DNA from: Proteles cristata cristata
Taxonomy: Eukaryota > Chordata > Mammalia > Carnivora > Hyaenidae
Reading direction: 5' to 3'
NCBI GenBank assembly: GCA_017311185.1
Contig: JAESUZ010001069.1
Span: 1,026,571-1,090,570, forward strand
DNA: 64,000 nucleotides
Position numbers and translations under genes: made by a program. This document shows, in pieces, positions 33,090 to 44,209 of the stretch (positions are counted from its first letter, which is position 1; every line of letters starts with the position of its first letter). Under the pieces are notes generated by a model that saw only the letters and a list, made by a program, of their open reading frames with translations, searched no databases and was not told the DNA's origin.

Positions 33090-33894
33090 AAGAGAGGCAA
33101 GATGGCAGAGAAGTAGGGAGCTCCCTACATTTCACTCGCCCCCATATCTCAAATGGAGAAGGCCTGAAGCCATAGGAACCTTTAAAGAATCCAGGAGTTT
33201 GGGAGGAAAAGGAGACAGAGTCCGCTGAGAAAACCTTATAGTGTGAGTGTGAACTGGGGAAGATAAAAACTGGCCGGGACCAGAGACACAGATGGGGGGG
33301 GGTCCCCCTTTGCGGGGAACTGCAGTAAGTCTAGGGGGAAAGAAGAGTGGCTGAAACTGCTCAAGACACTGTCCTTGTCGCTGCAGAAGAGAAAAACCTC
33401 TGCTCAGGACACAGGGGCGTCCAGTTTCTTGCTGTCCAGCTGACCCTAGGCAGAAGCACTCGTCCCAGGCGACCCCGGGAGAAACTGCTCCTCGCTGGCC
33501 AGCTCGACCTAAAGGGGATTCGGTGGCTCCTGAAGCCCTGCCATTGTGCTTCTGGCTCAGCTGGATCCCCAGAGGGGTGGCGAGAGGCTTGAAACTGCTC
33601 TGAGGGACTCGCCTGCAAGTTTATAGAGTTTATATTTCAGGCATTATCAATGGGGTGCAAGGACTAAGATCTGGATACGAGGCCTGGCTTGGGATATAGA
33701 GCACAGCCCACCTTGGCTATGCCCCCAACACAGGAAGATAAGACCCAAAAGAATGAGTTGCAACACTTGGTTCGAGAAGGGACTGGGGCGCCGCCACTTT
33801 TCTTCCCACAACCACCAAGGCAGGACCCCCGCGGGACACACTGGAGGCTAAAACCTGCCTACACCAAACCATGCCCATCCCTGCTAGAGAGCTG

Positions 33895-33947
<53 letters not shown>

Positions 33948-34338
33948 ACTGGAGCCAGGGCAAGACCAACATGGATGCACTGCCCTGATTAATTCTGGTC
34001 ACTGGCTTGCTTAAACAGTCACATTTAATCTATTCTCTAGATGTAAATTCTACACCTACCTACCTTTTCATCTCTTTCTCTCTGGAGTAATCAGACTATA
34101 CAGTTTCTCTGGATAACATCATCGTCATTTCTTTTGCCTCTTCTCCAACCATATTCCACTCTTTTGCTCTTTGAAAAAAGCTTCTGATTCCTGCTGCCTG
34201 CTCATTTCATTTCCAATTTCACTTCATCCTCCCCTCCTGTCATTTCTCTCTTTCTCTATGCTCTTCTACCAGCACTGCATACACCTGGCTATTTATTTGT
34301 AGCTGGGAAATCTGGTTATATGCTTTAAACTCTCTATT
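33090..34338 (+). mobile_element. L1 5' UTR fragment without ORF1/ORF2
   Basis: Opens 'agagaggcaagatggcagag' and follows the 5' UTR of element A up to 'tatgctttaaactct', then stops. It contains a (GT)n at 33898-33944 in a spot where element A has a TTTG run. A 3'-truncated L1 is not what ordinary retrotransposition leaves, so later rearrangement is likely. Frames on both strands here match no protein. Confidence 0.8.
33898..33944. repeat. (GT)n microsatellite
   Basis: About 23 GT units within the L1 5' UTR fragment. Confidence 0.97.
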
Positions 34339-35375
34339 GGTGGAATGTTCTGTATGTATTTGTTAAATCCATCTTATCTAAGGTGTTGTTCAAGGCCACT
34401 ATTTTTTTTACTGATTTTGTATCTGGATGATCTATCCCCTTTAATGTAAGTGGTTGTTAAAGGTCCTTACTATTACTGTGTTATTGTAAATTTCTCCCTT
34501 TTGATTGTTAACATCTGCTTTATACATTTAGGTACTCTTATGTTGGGTGTATAGATATTTATAATTGTTGTATCTCTTTGTTGAATTGATCCCTTTATCA
34601 TATGTAATTATCTTTTTTTTCTCTTGTTAGGGTCTTTGTTTTAATGTTAATGTAATCTGAGTATTGCCACCCCACCTTTTTTTCAATTCCATTTGCATGG
34701 AATGCCTTTTTCCATCCCTGTATGTATGTTTAAGTCTGAAATGAGTCTTTAACCAACATTAGATGCATCTTATTTTTTTTTATGCATTCAGCTACCCTAT
34801 ATATTTTGATAGGAACATTTAGTCCATTTATATTTAAAGTAATTTTTTTTAAAGTAGGCTTCACACCCGGCATGGAGACCAATACAGAGCTTGAACTCAT
34901 GACTCTGAGATCAAGACCTGAGCTGAGATCAACAGTCAGGCGCTCAACTGACTGAGTTACCCAGGAGCCCCTTCTTCAATTTTCTTTCCTCTCCTGGCCC
35001 TCCAGGAGTTGAGCCTCACTAATCTTCAAAGTCAGTTGATATGGGGACATGCCGTCCAAGTGGGGGCCTTCAGGACTCCGGGTGCCCACTATGGGATTTT
35101 ATCACCTTGCTCCTCAATGCTTATGATGTTGTTCCTCTTTGCAGGTAGTCCCACTCAGAGTTTGGTTCCTGATCACATCTCTATCCCAAAGAAGGTCAAA
35201 GTGGCCTTCTCTCTATGCCTTAGCTATGGAAGATCTGTTCTGTCAGTCTTCAGATCATTTTCAGAGTGAGTTGCAATACTATAGTTGTTGCCTTGTTGTG
35301 TCTGTAGGAGGAGGTGAACCCAGGATTCTCCTAGTTGGCCATCTTTCTATCTTCCTTTCCCAGTTATCATCTTAA
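34339..35375 (-). mobile_element. Old antisense L1: ORF2 start and 5' UTR
   Basis: Reading on the minus strand, 34339-34845 is the start of ORF2 (antisense text 'aacatttagtccatttatat'), and 34973-35375 is a 5' UTR ending at 'ttggccatctttctatcttc'. ORF1 is missing. A SINE lies between the two parts. Confidence 0.6.
34846..34972 (-). repeat. Short antisense CAN SINE
   Basis: Reads 'gaactcatgactctgagatc' to 'gactgagttacccaggagcc' in antisense. It lacks the CT-rich block, so it is an older or truncated form. Confidence 0.8.
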
Positions 35376-35457
35376 GGTGTATGCCACAGAAATGACCAAG
35401 TTTCCTTTTCAATTGTATTATAATGAACTCTCATCAGATCCTTAACGATAGCCATTC

Positions 35458-35642
35458 TTTTTTTTAAAGTTTATTTATTTATTTTGTGAGTGAGTGAGAG
35501 AGAGAATGTAGGAGGGACAGAGAGAGAGAGGGAGAGGGAGAGAATCCCAAGCAGGCTCTGCACTGCAGGGCTTGAACCCATGAACTGCTGGACACTCAAC
35601 TGACTGTTGGACACTCAACTGACTGAGCCACTAAGCATCCCT
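35458..35642 (-). repeat. Antisense CAN SINE with internal duplication
   Basis: Oligo-T start, GA-rich tract, and an antisense tRNA-like part. The piece 'ggacactcaactgactg' occurs twice in tandem near 35590-35630. The flanking bases 'gccattctt/ggcattctt' suggest the target repeat. Confidence 0.85.
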
Positions 35643-36175
35643 GACTGTAGGCATTCTTAGTCTTTTGTCATTTACAGACACTTACTGTTTTATTCTAATG
35701 CTTTGCAACATGTTCTTTTAAAAGTGCTTCATCTTCAAGGAGACTAATGGAAAAGAGTCTAACAAGTACAGGTCTCTGAAACCTTTCAGATCATACTGCT
35801 GAATTGGGTATGAATTTGTAGAGCTCTAATGCAGAAACTAATGACTTATGAGACTGCTAACAAATGATCAAGATCAACAAGAATTAATTACATGAAATTG
35901 AAGAACTGATAAGGATGATTATAATTTATATGATTGTTTTTGGTTGGAAACATTGGTTCTTTGTGTTTTGTTTTCCCAGATTTAAGGAAACCCTTTTTTC
36001 TTTTCTCCTAAGCTACCAACAATTTGGTAAAATATACCTTTGTGAACAAAGGTGAAACATTTATCTTTTTCTCCTTTCCCTATACCTTTAGAATTTAGAA
36101 GCACTCAATATGGTCTTAAGTATTCTTATTTCATGACAATATAGTTATGCTTAAGTTTAATAAGAATCTGTTGTC
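35643..36175. other. Non-coding stretch, nothing recognised
   Basis: AT-rich, with no reading frame or repeat that I can assign. Confidence 0.4.
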
Positions 36176-36360
36176 CTTCAAACTGTTGTTTATCAGAGGG
36201 GAGGTGGATGGGGGATGGGTAAAATAGGTGATGGGGATTAAGAATATGCTTAACATGATGAGCATTGAGTAATGTATAGAATTGTTGAATCACTATATCA
36301 TACACCTGAAGCTAATATAACACTTTGCATAAACTATACTGGCATTAAAATCTAAAGCTT
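36176..36360 (+). mobile_element. L1 3' UTR fragment
   Basis: 'gggtaaaataggtgatgggg', 'gatgagcattgagtaatgta' and 'tacacctgaagctaatataa' match the L1 3' end seen at 27780-27920. It lies directly before the ERV env remnant. Confidence 0.75.
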
Positions 36361-36362
36361 TT

Positions 36363-37610
36363 TTTTTTTTATCTCTTTTCCTTTTTTATATAACCAATGT
36401 TTCCAGCTGTGTCCTGTTAAAAGGAAAACAGATTTTTAAGCATTCGCTTAAGAACTTACCCAAATACTCTTGGTCAGATACTCTTATACCTAAACCCTTA
36501 TCAGTTAACAGATGGCATACTAATGGATGGGTCCCTCCCATGCTAACAACTACTATTGATGGCAATCTCTTTAAACAATCTGACATCTGGCAACTCGTGG
36601 CTGCAATGCGTCACATTATATTGACTCACCCAAATGGCCCTGCAAGCTACACTGTCACTGCATGTGTTCAAGCACCATATGCCCTTCTGTATTCTAGAAT
36701 GACCCATGGAAAGTTTGATGTTGAATCAAAAAAGGATAAAGTCTATTATATTACATGTACAGGATGTGTTCTAACTAACTGCATCTCTCCTGATAATGGA
36801 TTTAAGTTTTTAATGATATTAAGACAACCTCCTTACATTATGCTCCCTGCAGAACTGAATATCCCTTGGTATGATGATTATGGATTACAGGTCTTACAGG
36901 AGATCAATTGTGCTCTCACACACCCAAAGCGATTTATTGGAGCTCTAATATTGGGCATTACTGCACTGATTGCCATCATAGGGTCTGTGGCTGCTTCCAC
37001 TGTCTCCCTTGTCCAGGAGGTACATACAGCCCAACACGTTGACCAGTTAACTAGAAATGTCTCTTTTGCATTGGCCACTCAAGAAATAATTGACAGGAAA
37101 TTGGACACTAAGGTTAATGCCTTAGAAGAGGCAGTACTGTTTATCGGAAATGACTTAAGTTTTCTAAAATCTCGTTTGGCTCTTCGATGTCACAAGGAGT
37201 ATAGTTGGATCTGTGTTACTTCTCCCCAACATAATGATACCACCCACACTTGGGAGAATATCCAAAATCACCTGCTTGGTATTTGGAATCATTCTAATTT
37301 TAGCATTGATGTCCAAACGCTTCATGAACAGATTCAGGCTATTAATGCATCTTCTACCTTTGTCTCTCCTTCACAGGTTGCAACCTCCATTTTACAAGGG
37401 CTACAAAATTTCTTTAGCGCTCGGGGACTAAATTCACTCCTGACAAATATTGGCATGGTGGCTGGAGTGTTAGTGCTCATATTGTGCCTTGTTCCCTGTT
37501 TCTTCAAGAAAACTAATCAAGGCTTTCACAGAGTAAACGTTGAACTGCACGACCTTCATTTACAAAATAAGAAAAGGGGGGAGATGTTGGGAGCCTTTCT
37601 GAACTCATAA
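36363..37610 (+). pseudogene. Class II ERV env remnant: end of surface subunit and whole transmembrane subunit
   Basis: The frame is open from the T-rich boundary near 36363 to the stop at 37608-37610, about 415 codons. The first ATG (36540) gives 356 residues, but it is internal and not the native env start. The visible parts are the C-terminal piece of the surface subunit, then a hydrophobic stretch rich in Ala/Ile/Val that fits a fusion peptide (about residues 132-155 from the ATG), a helical region, a two-cysteine loop, potential N-glycosylation sites, a membrane anchor near residues 308-325, and a short cytoplasmic tail. The order matches betaretrovirus-like env. No gag or pol lies upstream, where an L1 end abuts. 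It is an old genomic copy, partial and lacking its signal peptide and most of the surface subunit, so it should not form a working envelope. Confidence 0.85.
37569..37583 (+). other. First polypurine tract
   Basis: The A/G-only run 'aagaaaaggggggaga' directly precedes TGTTGGGAGCC. This is the arrangement expected where plus-strand priming ends and a 3' LTR begins. It overlaps the last env codons. Confidence 0.6.
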
Positions 37611-38025
37611 GTTGAGAATACTCCTTGTGAGGTTAAGGCAAGCTTGCACGGTCTCTTGCCGTCAAATGGTGACTGATATCCACCCCTACTCAATTATTTC
37701 TGTTTGAGGACTGACCCCCAAGGTACCTTGTTAATCGATATTGGAAGTAAGTGTACCCTTATTCTGACCCTGGTATGATGATTGCACCCTGTGAAAGAAA
37801 TTACTGTAGGAACCTCTCCCTTTGTGATTATGGGAAAAGACATCTCTCTCCAGCAGGTCTTGTTCTCCTTGATATTTCCCTTGTTCTACTACCTTTGTTT
37901 TTCCTTCCCAAATAGCAGTGTCCTTTCTAGATGGATTGCATAATTTTGTCAGTAATCGCAGCTTCCTTTTTTTAGCCATGTTAATTGTCCTTTGCCTCTT
38001 TCCAGTCTTTTAAAAATATATAATA
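37584..38025 (+). mobile_element. LTR-like (U3-like) segment between env and the 3' LTR
   Basis: Starts TGTTGGGAGCC, typical of class II LTRs. Its inner part ('atatccacccctactcaatt', 'caccctgtgaaagaaat', 'ctttgtgattatggg') aligns by eye with 20225-20360 and 55525-55650 inside the solo LTRs. It therefore looks like part of a related LTR cut short before a second LTR start. Confidence 0.6.
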
Positions 38026-38038
38026 AAAAAGGGGGAAA
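38026..38038 (+). other. Second polypurine tract
   Basis: 'aaaaaagggggaaa' lies directly before TGCCGGGAGCC. This is the boundary of the main 3' LTR. Confidence 0.7.
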
Positions 38039-39313
38039 TGCCGGGAGCCGCATCAGCCTCTATGGATGGCAGTCACAGCAAGGAAACGGCAGTGTTTGCA
38101 CAGCTACTGCCATAAGAAATGAAAACTGGTATCTCCTGCTACTACTGGCTCATGTTGTGCTGGTATTGACCAGACCTCACAATATTCCATATCAGACCAA
38201 TATTCTGAACACAGATACCTCATAAGGAAAAGCATATTCCTGCCTTTACAAGAGAGATTTTAGATGAAAGCTCTATGGATGATTGTTAAAAGGCTCTTCC
38301 TAAGGGCCTTGCAGATCCAAGACTTAGGGGGTTAAGAACACAAGAATTACAAGTGAGCCTGGCCCCGAGACAAAGAGCCTAATTTAGAGTTAAGGTACAG
38401 ATAAGGGCAGAACTTAAGTTAATACTTACACCTTCTCCTAGTTGGTGATGTATGGCAGTCCCTTCCCCAAGGCCTACTTTCTGCAAACACCCTCCCTTAC
38501 AGGTGGCTAAGATGAGGATAGATAAGAGTAGCTAAAGCATTACCCACAAACAAAAGGCTGACACATTTAGGGCCTCCATGGTGTTCACATATTCAGCATC
38601 AAATAGGTTTCCACAAACAACTTATTAACCAACTCAAAAACATTCATTTGAGAACCAGACAGAATGACTCTTAGCTCATCTATACACTTAACCTATGACC
38701 TAACCTTAGCGTTATTAACTTAGAATAAATATGTATCCTGTCTTTTACTAAGAATACCTTGCTAAATCTTTAAGTATAAGATTTACTTAACCTCGGGGTG
38801 CCTGGGTGGCTTAGTCAGCTAAGCGTCCGACTTTCACTTAGGTCATGATCTCGCGGTTCGTGGGTTCGAGCCCTGCATCGGGCCCTGTGCTGACTGCCAG
38901 CTCAGAGCCTGGAGCCTGTTTCAGTCTGTGACCCCTCTCTCTCTGGCCCTCCCCTGCTCATGCTGTCTCTCTCTCTCTCCTAGAAATAAATAAAACATTA
39001 AAAAAAACTTAAAAAAAAAAAGATTTACTTAACCTCACTATAATTGGAATAGTTCTGCAAGAATATTTCCGTAAAACCTGCTTCTGTACACTTTCCAAAG
39101 CATCTTATCACAAAGAGTTATCCATTGTAAAAATTCCTTTTTCTGATGTCATGTTATCATTTAACCTATAAATAAAGACGCCAAAACCGACAGGACAGAG
39201 ATGCTTGCCTGGTGATCAGAAAGAATCTCGGGACTCTCTCACTCTCTCTCTCGCCTACACTGTCCATCCTTCAGGGACCCCTGGACCTGCTGGAGCCGGC
39301 TCGGCCTCCAGCA
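38039..39313 (+). mobile_element. 3' LTR of the class II ERV, with SINE insertion
   Basis: Shares its first about 350 bp with both solo LTRs (TGCCGGGAGCC..., 'tcataaggaaaagcatattc', 'gacaaagagcctaatttaga') and then has its own U3 middle. It regains shared R-U5 ('ctggtgatcagaaagaatct', 'cagggacccctggacctgct') and ends CCAGCA. AATAAA is at 39171-39176. A SINE interrupts it at 38795-39019. Confidence 0.85.
38795..39019 (+). repeat. Young felid-type SINE inside the LTR
   Basis: Near-consensus SINE with the exact 17-bp duplication aagatttacttaacctc at 38778-38794 and 39020-39036. Confidence 0.93.
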
Positions 39314-39319
39314 TCCAAA

Positions 39320-40784
39320 GTTAGCAGAAGGAAGGAAATAGTAAAAATCAGTGGACATAAGTTAAATAGATACCAAAAAATAATAGAAAAGATCAGTGAA
39401 ACTAAAAACTGGTTCTTCAAAAAGATAAAACTGACAAACTTTCAACTAGACTAAGAACAAAAGAAGACTCAAACAAATAAAACTAGAAATGAAAGAAGAG
39501 ACATTACAACAGATACTATAGAAATACAGAGAATAATTCGACTACTATGAAAAATTACATACCAACAAATTACATAGCCTAGAAAAAATGAATAAATTTC
39601 TAGAGACACACAACCTACCAAGACTGAATCAGGAAGAAATAGAAGATTTAAAAAAAAGAATTTTAATGTTTATTCAATCTCTGAGAAGAGAAATAGAACA
39701 TGAGTGGGGGAGGGGCAGAGAGAGAGAGGGAGACACAAAATCTGAAGCAAGCTCCAGGCTCTGAACTGTCAGCACAGAGCCTGATTTGAGGTTCAAACCC
39801 ATGAACCCTGAGATCCTGAGCTGAGCCAAAGTCATACACCTAGCCGACTGAGCCACCCAGGCATCCCAGAAATGGAAAATTCGAAAAGATCCATACCAGT
39901 CAAGAAATTGAGCTAGTAATAAAAAAAACTGTCCCAACACAGAAAATTCCAGGACCAGACAGTTTCACTAGAGCATTCTACTGAACATTTACAGAATTAA
40001 GACCAATTCTCCTCAAACTCTTTCAAAATATTGGGGAAGAGGAAACACTTCTAAACTTATTCTACAAAACCAACATTACCTTGATGCCAAAACCAGAGGA
40101 GCATACCACAAGAAAACTATGGACCAGTATCTCTGCTATAGATGCAAAAATTCTCAATAAAATACTAGCAAAGCAAACTTAAGAAAACATTAAAAGGATT
40201 ATTCACCATGACCAAGTGGGACCCTGGGATGTGAGGATAGTTCAACATATGTAAATCATTAATCACATCAATTATTAATCACATTAATAAAATGAGAGAT
40301 AAAAATCACACATCTCAATAGATGCAGAAAAGCATTTAATAAAATACAAAATCTTTTCATAGTAACAATCCTTAACAGATTGGGTATATCAGTAACATAC
40401 CACAACATACTAAAGGACATATAGAATAAATCCACTGCTAACATTATAATCAATGGAAAAAAATTGCAATGTGTTTTTCAGATCTGGAGCAAGACAAAGT
40501 TGCCTACTCTTCAGTACTCCTATTCAATATAGTACTGGAAGTCCTAGTTACAGCAGTTGGGCAAAACAAATAAATAAAAAGCATCCAAACCAGGAAGGAA
40601 GAAGTGAAATAGTTGCTGTTTGCTGATAATATGATCTTGTATGTAGAAATCCCAAAGAGCCAATCAAAAAGGTATTGGAACTAATGATGGATTTTAGTAA
40701 AATGGCAGGTTACAAAATCAGTTTACAGAAGTCAGTGGCATTCCTTTGCACTAATGATTAAGCATTAGAAAAAGAAATAGTTTC
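39320..40784 (+). mobile_element. Old L1 ORF2 fragment
   Basis: Decayed RT sequence runs from 'gaaactaaaaactggttctt' through 'tgatgccaaaaccagaggag' and 'gttacaaaatcagtttacag'. An antisense SINE interrupts it, and a later L1 5' end follows it. Confidence 0.75.
39655..39870 (-). repeat. Antisense CAN SINE in old L1
   Basis: Antisense SINE text 'aaacccatgaaccctgagat' to 'ctgagccacccaggcatccc'. It starts at a tttaatgtttatt-type tail. Confidence 0.88.
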
Positions 40785-42402
40785 AAGGAAGCTAAGATGC
40801 CAGTGAGTAAGAGTACCCTTGGCTTGGCTTCTCCCTTTAACATAGTTAGAAAACAATCAAACCATTCTCAATACCCAAAAAATCAACCTGAGGATTGAGA
40901 GAACAAATTGCATAACTAGAGGAAGAGAAGAGACAACACTGAGGTATATAGGAAGTGCAGAGATGTGACCTGGGGGATAAATGGATAGTGGGTGCTGCAG
41001 AGAAGAAGGAGCTCTGATTGCAGAGAGAGGCCAGAGAGAGTGGGGTGCACAGGGATACGCACAAGAAAACTTCCCCAAAGCCATGGGCTGGGAAAACAAG
41101 AGGGGCTGATTTTTGTGTTTTTACAACTAGCAGGGCTCAGAAGCCTGGAGCTTCAGAGGTTGACATGCTTGGCTAAGAGAGAGACCTGAGAGCACTGCCC
41201 AACTCCTGGAGAGAAGGCAGGCAAGCAACCCTAGGGCTAGATGGTGCAATCTGAAGATTTCCTAAGGCACACAAGGAGAGACCGTTGGCTCTTCTTAGAG
41301 TGCATCTGTGAGAGGTGGCATTTGCAGAGATGCCTCTTTAAGGAAAACAGAGCCAGTGGGCACCATATCCCTTCCTTACCTTCAGAATAGGAGCATAGAT
41401 ACCTCCTGAGGGTGGTTAACATAGACACTGGCTTTTTGCTCAAAATCTCACACCTCTGTGCTCAGGTGCAGCTGCTATTCTTGGTCAAAACTGCGTCTGT
41501 CCCAGCTCAGAGAGACACTCTCCCAGAAGACCAAGGCAGGCCCCCACCACAGCACATTCCTAAAGTTTAGAGTTTTAAAAGTGAGAAGGTTTAGTTAGGA
41601 TAGAGCCCAAAGTACTCTGTGCTAGTCCCAGCAGTCAAGAAACCTGGAGACACAGTGTGAAACAGTCATTTGGGAAACATTAAGGGACACATGAGAGGAA
41701 ATTATTTACTCTTCTGGAAGTTCTTTGAGAGAAGATAGCTCAGAGACCCCTCTTTGGGGACAAAGGAGCTGGCTGGTGCTATTTCCCTCCCCACTGCCCA
41801 GCATAAAAAAAAACTTCAGTAAACAGCATAGTGCCACCACTGACTGCCTAACCTGCTTACACCAAGTTCTGCTACTCTGCACTCTGGTGGTTCTGCTGGT
41901 TCGGGTGCAATGGGCCCCTTCTGCAAAGTCAGCAGAACCCCTCCTGCCCCTCTCCCCAACCTCCGCCGCCCTGCACCACGTTCTGCAAGGCTTCAGTTAT
42001 AGTGGAAGTGGCATCAGATCTCATTTAATAAACTGACCAGAGCATGCCTAGTTAAAACTCACCACACTCTGGCTAAGATCCAAACACTACCCATTGCAAG
42101 CAAGGTGAGCCTCTACAAGAAACTGACTTGAGGGGTAAAGCAGCCAAAATACAGTAGCAGAGTGTCCACAGCACACACCAGGGACACTCCTTTAAATGCC
42201 AGGCCCTGGATACTATATGCTCTCTTCTTCATAAAGTCATTACTTTCATCAGCAAGCAACATAAAAGGCTTTTCTAACACAGAGAAGACAGAGACTTAGA
42301 CAAAATGCCAAGATGGGAGAATTCATCCCAAAAGAAAGAACAAGAAGAGATCACAGCCAGAGATCTGATTGAAATAGATATAGGTAATATGCCTGACGGA
42401 GT

Positions 42403-42588
42403 ATTTACTCATTTTAAGAGAGGGGGGGAGGGGCAAAGAGAGAGAGGAAGAGAGAGAATACCAAGCAGGCTCCATGCTGTCAACAAAGAGCCTGGCATGG
42501 GGTTCAAACTCACAAAATGTGAGATCATGACCTGCGCCAGATCAAGAGTCGGACCTTCAACCCCTCTGATGGAGCACCTGATGGAGCA
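42403..42588 (-). repeat. Antisense CAN SINE in old L1 ORF1
   Basis: Flanked by cctga(c/t)ggag(t/c)attta near 42391-42406 and 42577-42594. GA-rich tract, then the antisense tRNA-like part. Confidence 0.85.
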
Positions 42589-43485
42589 TTTAAAGAAACA
42601 ATCTAAGGATACTTGCTGGGTTTGAGAAAAGCATGGAAGAAATCAGGGAGACCCTAATCATAGAGATAAAAAGAGTTACAAAACAGAAATGAAAAATGCA
42701 ATAACTAAAATTTGAAACTATCTGGATGTAATGACCACAAGGATGGAAAAAGCAGAAGAATGAAAAAATGATATAGGAAAGTAGTAAGCTGAACAAAAGA
42801 AAGAAAAAAATATGGATCATGAGAATAGACTTAGAGAACTCAGTGACTCCATCAAACATAATAGCATTCATATTATAGGAGTTACAGAAGAACAGGGAAG
42901 AAGAAAGGAGGGAAGAAAGTTTATTTGGGTAAATAATAGTTGAAAACATCCCTAATCTGGGTAAAGAAACAGATATCCACCTCCAGGAGTCACAGAGAAC
43001 TCCCATAAAAATCAACAAAAGCAGCCAACACCAAGACATATTGTAGTTAAATTTGCAAACTATAGTGATACAGGAAAAAAATCTTAAAAGCAGCTAAACA
43101 AAAGAAGCCCTTAGCTTACAAGGAGACACACAAAAGGCTAGTTGCAGATCTCTCCACAGAAATTTGGCAAGCCAGTAGCAAGTGGAATGATATATTCAAT
43201 GGGCTTAATGGGAAAAAACTTGCAGGCAAGAATACTCTATCTAGCAAGGTTATTATTCAGAATGGAAGGAAATATAAAGAGTTTCCCAGACCAAGAAAAA
43301 CTGATGGAGGTTACGACCACTAAGTCAACCCTGCAAGAAATACTAAAGGGAACTCTTATTGGGAAAGAGAGACAAAAAGTGACAATGACAACAAAAGAAC
43401 AGAGAAAACCTCTAGAAACAATGACAAAACAACTAATAAAATTGCACAAAATACATATCTATCAGTATTTACTCTGAATATAAGA

Positions 43486-43716
43486 GAGTTTCCTTTTTTT
43501 AAGTTTATTTTTAGAGAGAAGGAGAGAGAGAGAAAGAAAGAGAGAGAGAGAACCAGAGGGAGAGGGGCAGAGAGAGAGAGAGAGGGACAGAGGATCTGAA
43601 GTAGGCTATGCACTGACAGCAGAGAGCCCAATATGGGGCTCAAACTCATGAGCCATGAGATCATGACCTGAGCTGAAATTAGATGCTTAACTGACTAAGC
43701 CACCCTGGTGTCCTAA
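43486..43716 (-). repeat. Antisense CAN SINE in old L1
   Basis: Starts 'tttttttaagtttattttta' and ends 'ctaagccaccctggtgtcct'. Flanking 'ttactctgaa' occurs at about 43468 and 43720. Confidence 0.88.
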
Positions 43717-43791
43717 CAATTACTCTGAACGTAAATGGACTCAATTCTCAATCAAAATATGTAGGGTATCAAATGGACTAAAAAACAAGAC

Positions 43792-43971
43792 ACATCGCAC
43801 CCCCTCTAACTTCTCCCCTCTGGGAGTCAGACTTGTGGCTGTCCGATGTTGTGTTTCCTACTGTGATTGCGAGACCCACTTCGGCAAAAACCTTCAAGAC
43901 TCTTCGAAAAAGAAAACTAGGTTTATTACTCACCTGTCCTGGAGGAATCTGAGCACTGCCCGAGGTCACAG
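43792..43971 (+). other. Non-L1 segment at the 5' end of element B, candidate captured exon
   Basis: Not L1 sequence. Ends 'gaggtcacag' exactly where homology to element A starts, and in element A that spot follows a splice-acceptor-like 'tttccctctccag'. On the minus strand it has AATAAA near 43920, so it might derive from the reverse of an LTR. Function unknown. Confidence 0.5.
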
Positions 43972-44209
43972 GTCTACCTCAAGAAACAAGCCAGAGTACA
44001 CAAGGTGGACAGTCCCAAATATCACTACGAATAGGAAAATAAAATAACCAAGGTCCCAACAAAAGAGACCAAGAGATACCATTATAAAACACTCTCTGAA
44101 AGGATAGGCCCTGGACAGTCAAAGAGTCTTCTTGGATACAGCAGTGCTCATAGGTGCAGAGAGCATAACAGGTCCTTAAAACTAACAAGAGCATGTAAAC
44201 TAACTAAAA

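Larger units (their letters stand above)
40785..43790 (+). mobile_element. Old L1, left part: 5' UTR, ORF1 and start of ORF2
   Basis: Begins 'ttcaaggaagctaagatgcc'. The 5' UTR runs to about 42300. ORF1 starts near 42305 (MPRWENSSQKKEQEEITARD) and is broken by SINEs. ORF2 begins near 43720 ('tctgaacgtaaatggactca'). It is interrupted at about 43790 by element B and resumes at 49921. Confidence 0.8.

Noticed and set aside
36540..36542. This ATG as the true start of an env gene
   Set aside because: The same frame is open and env-like for more than 50 codons upstream, so the ATG is internal to a truncated gene.
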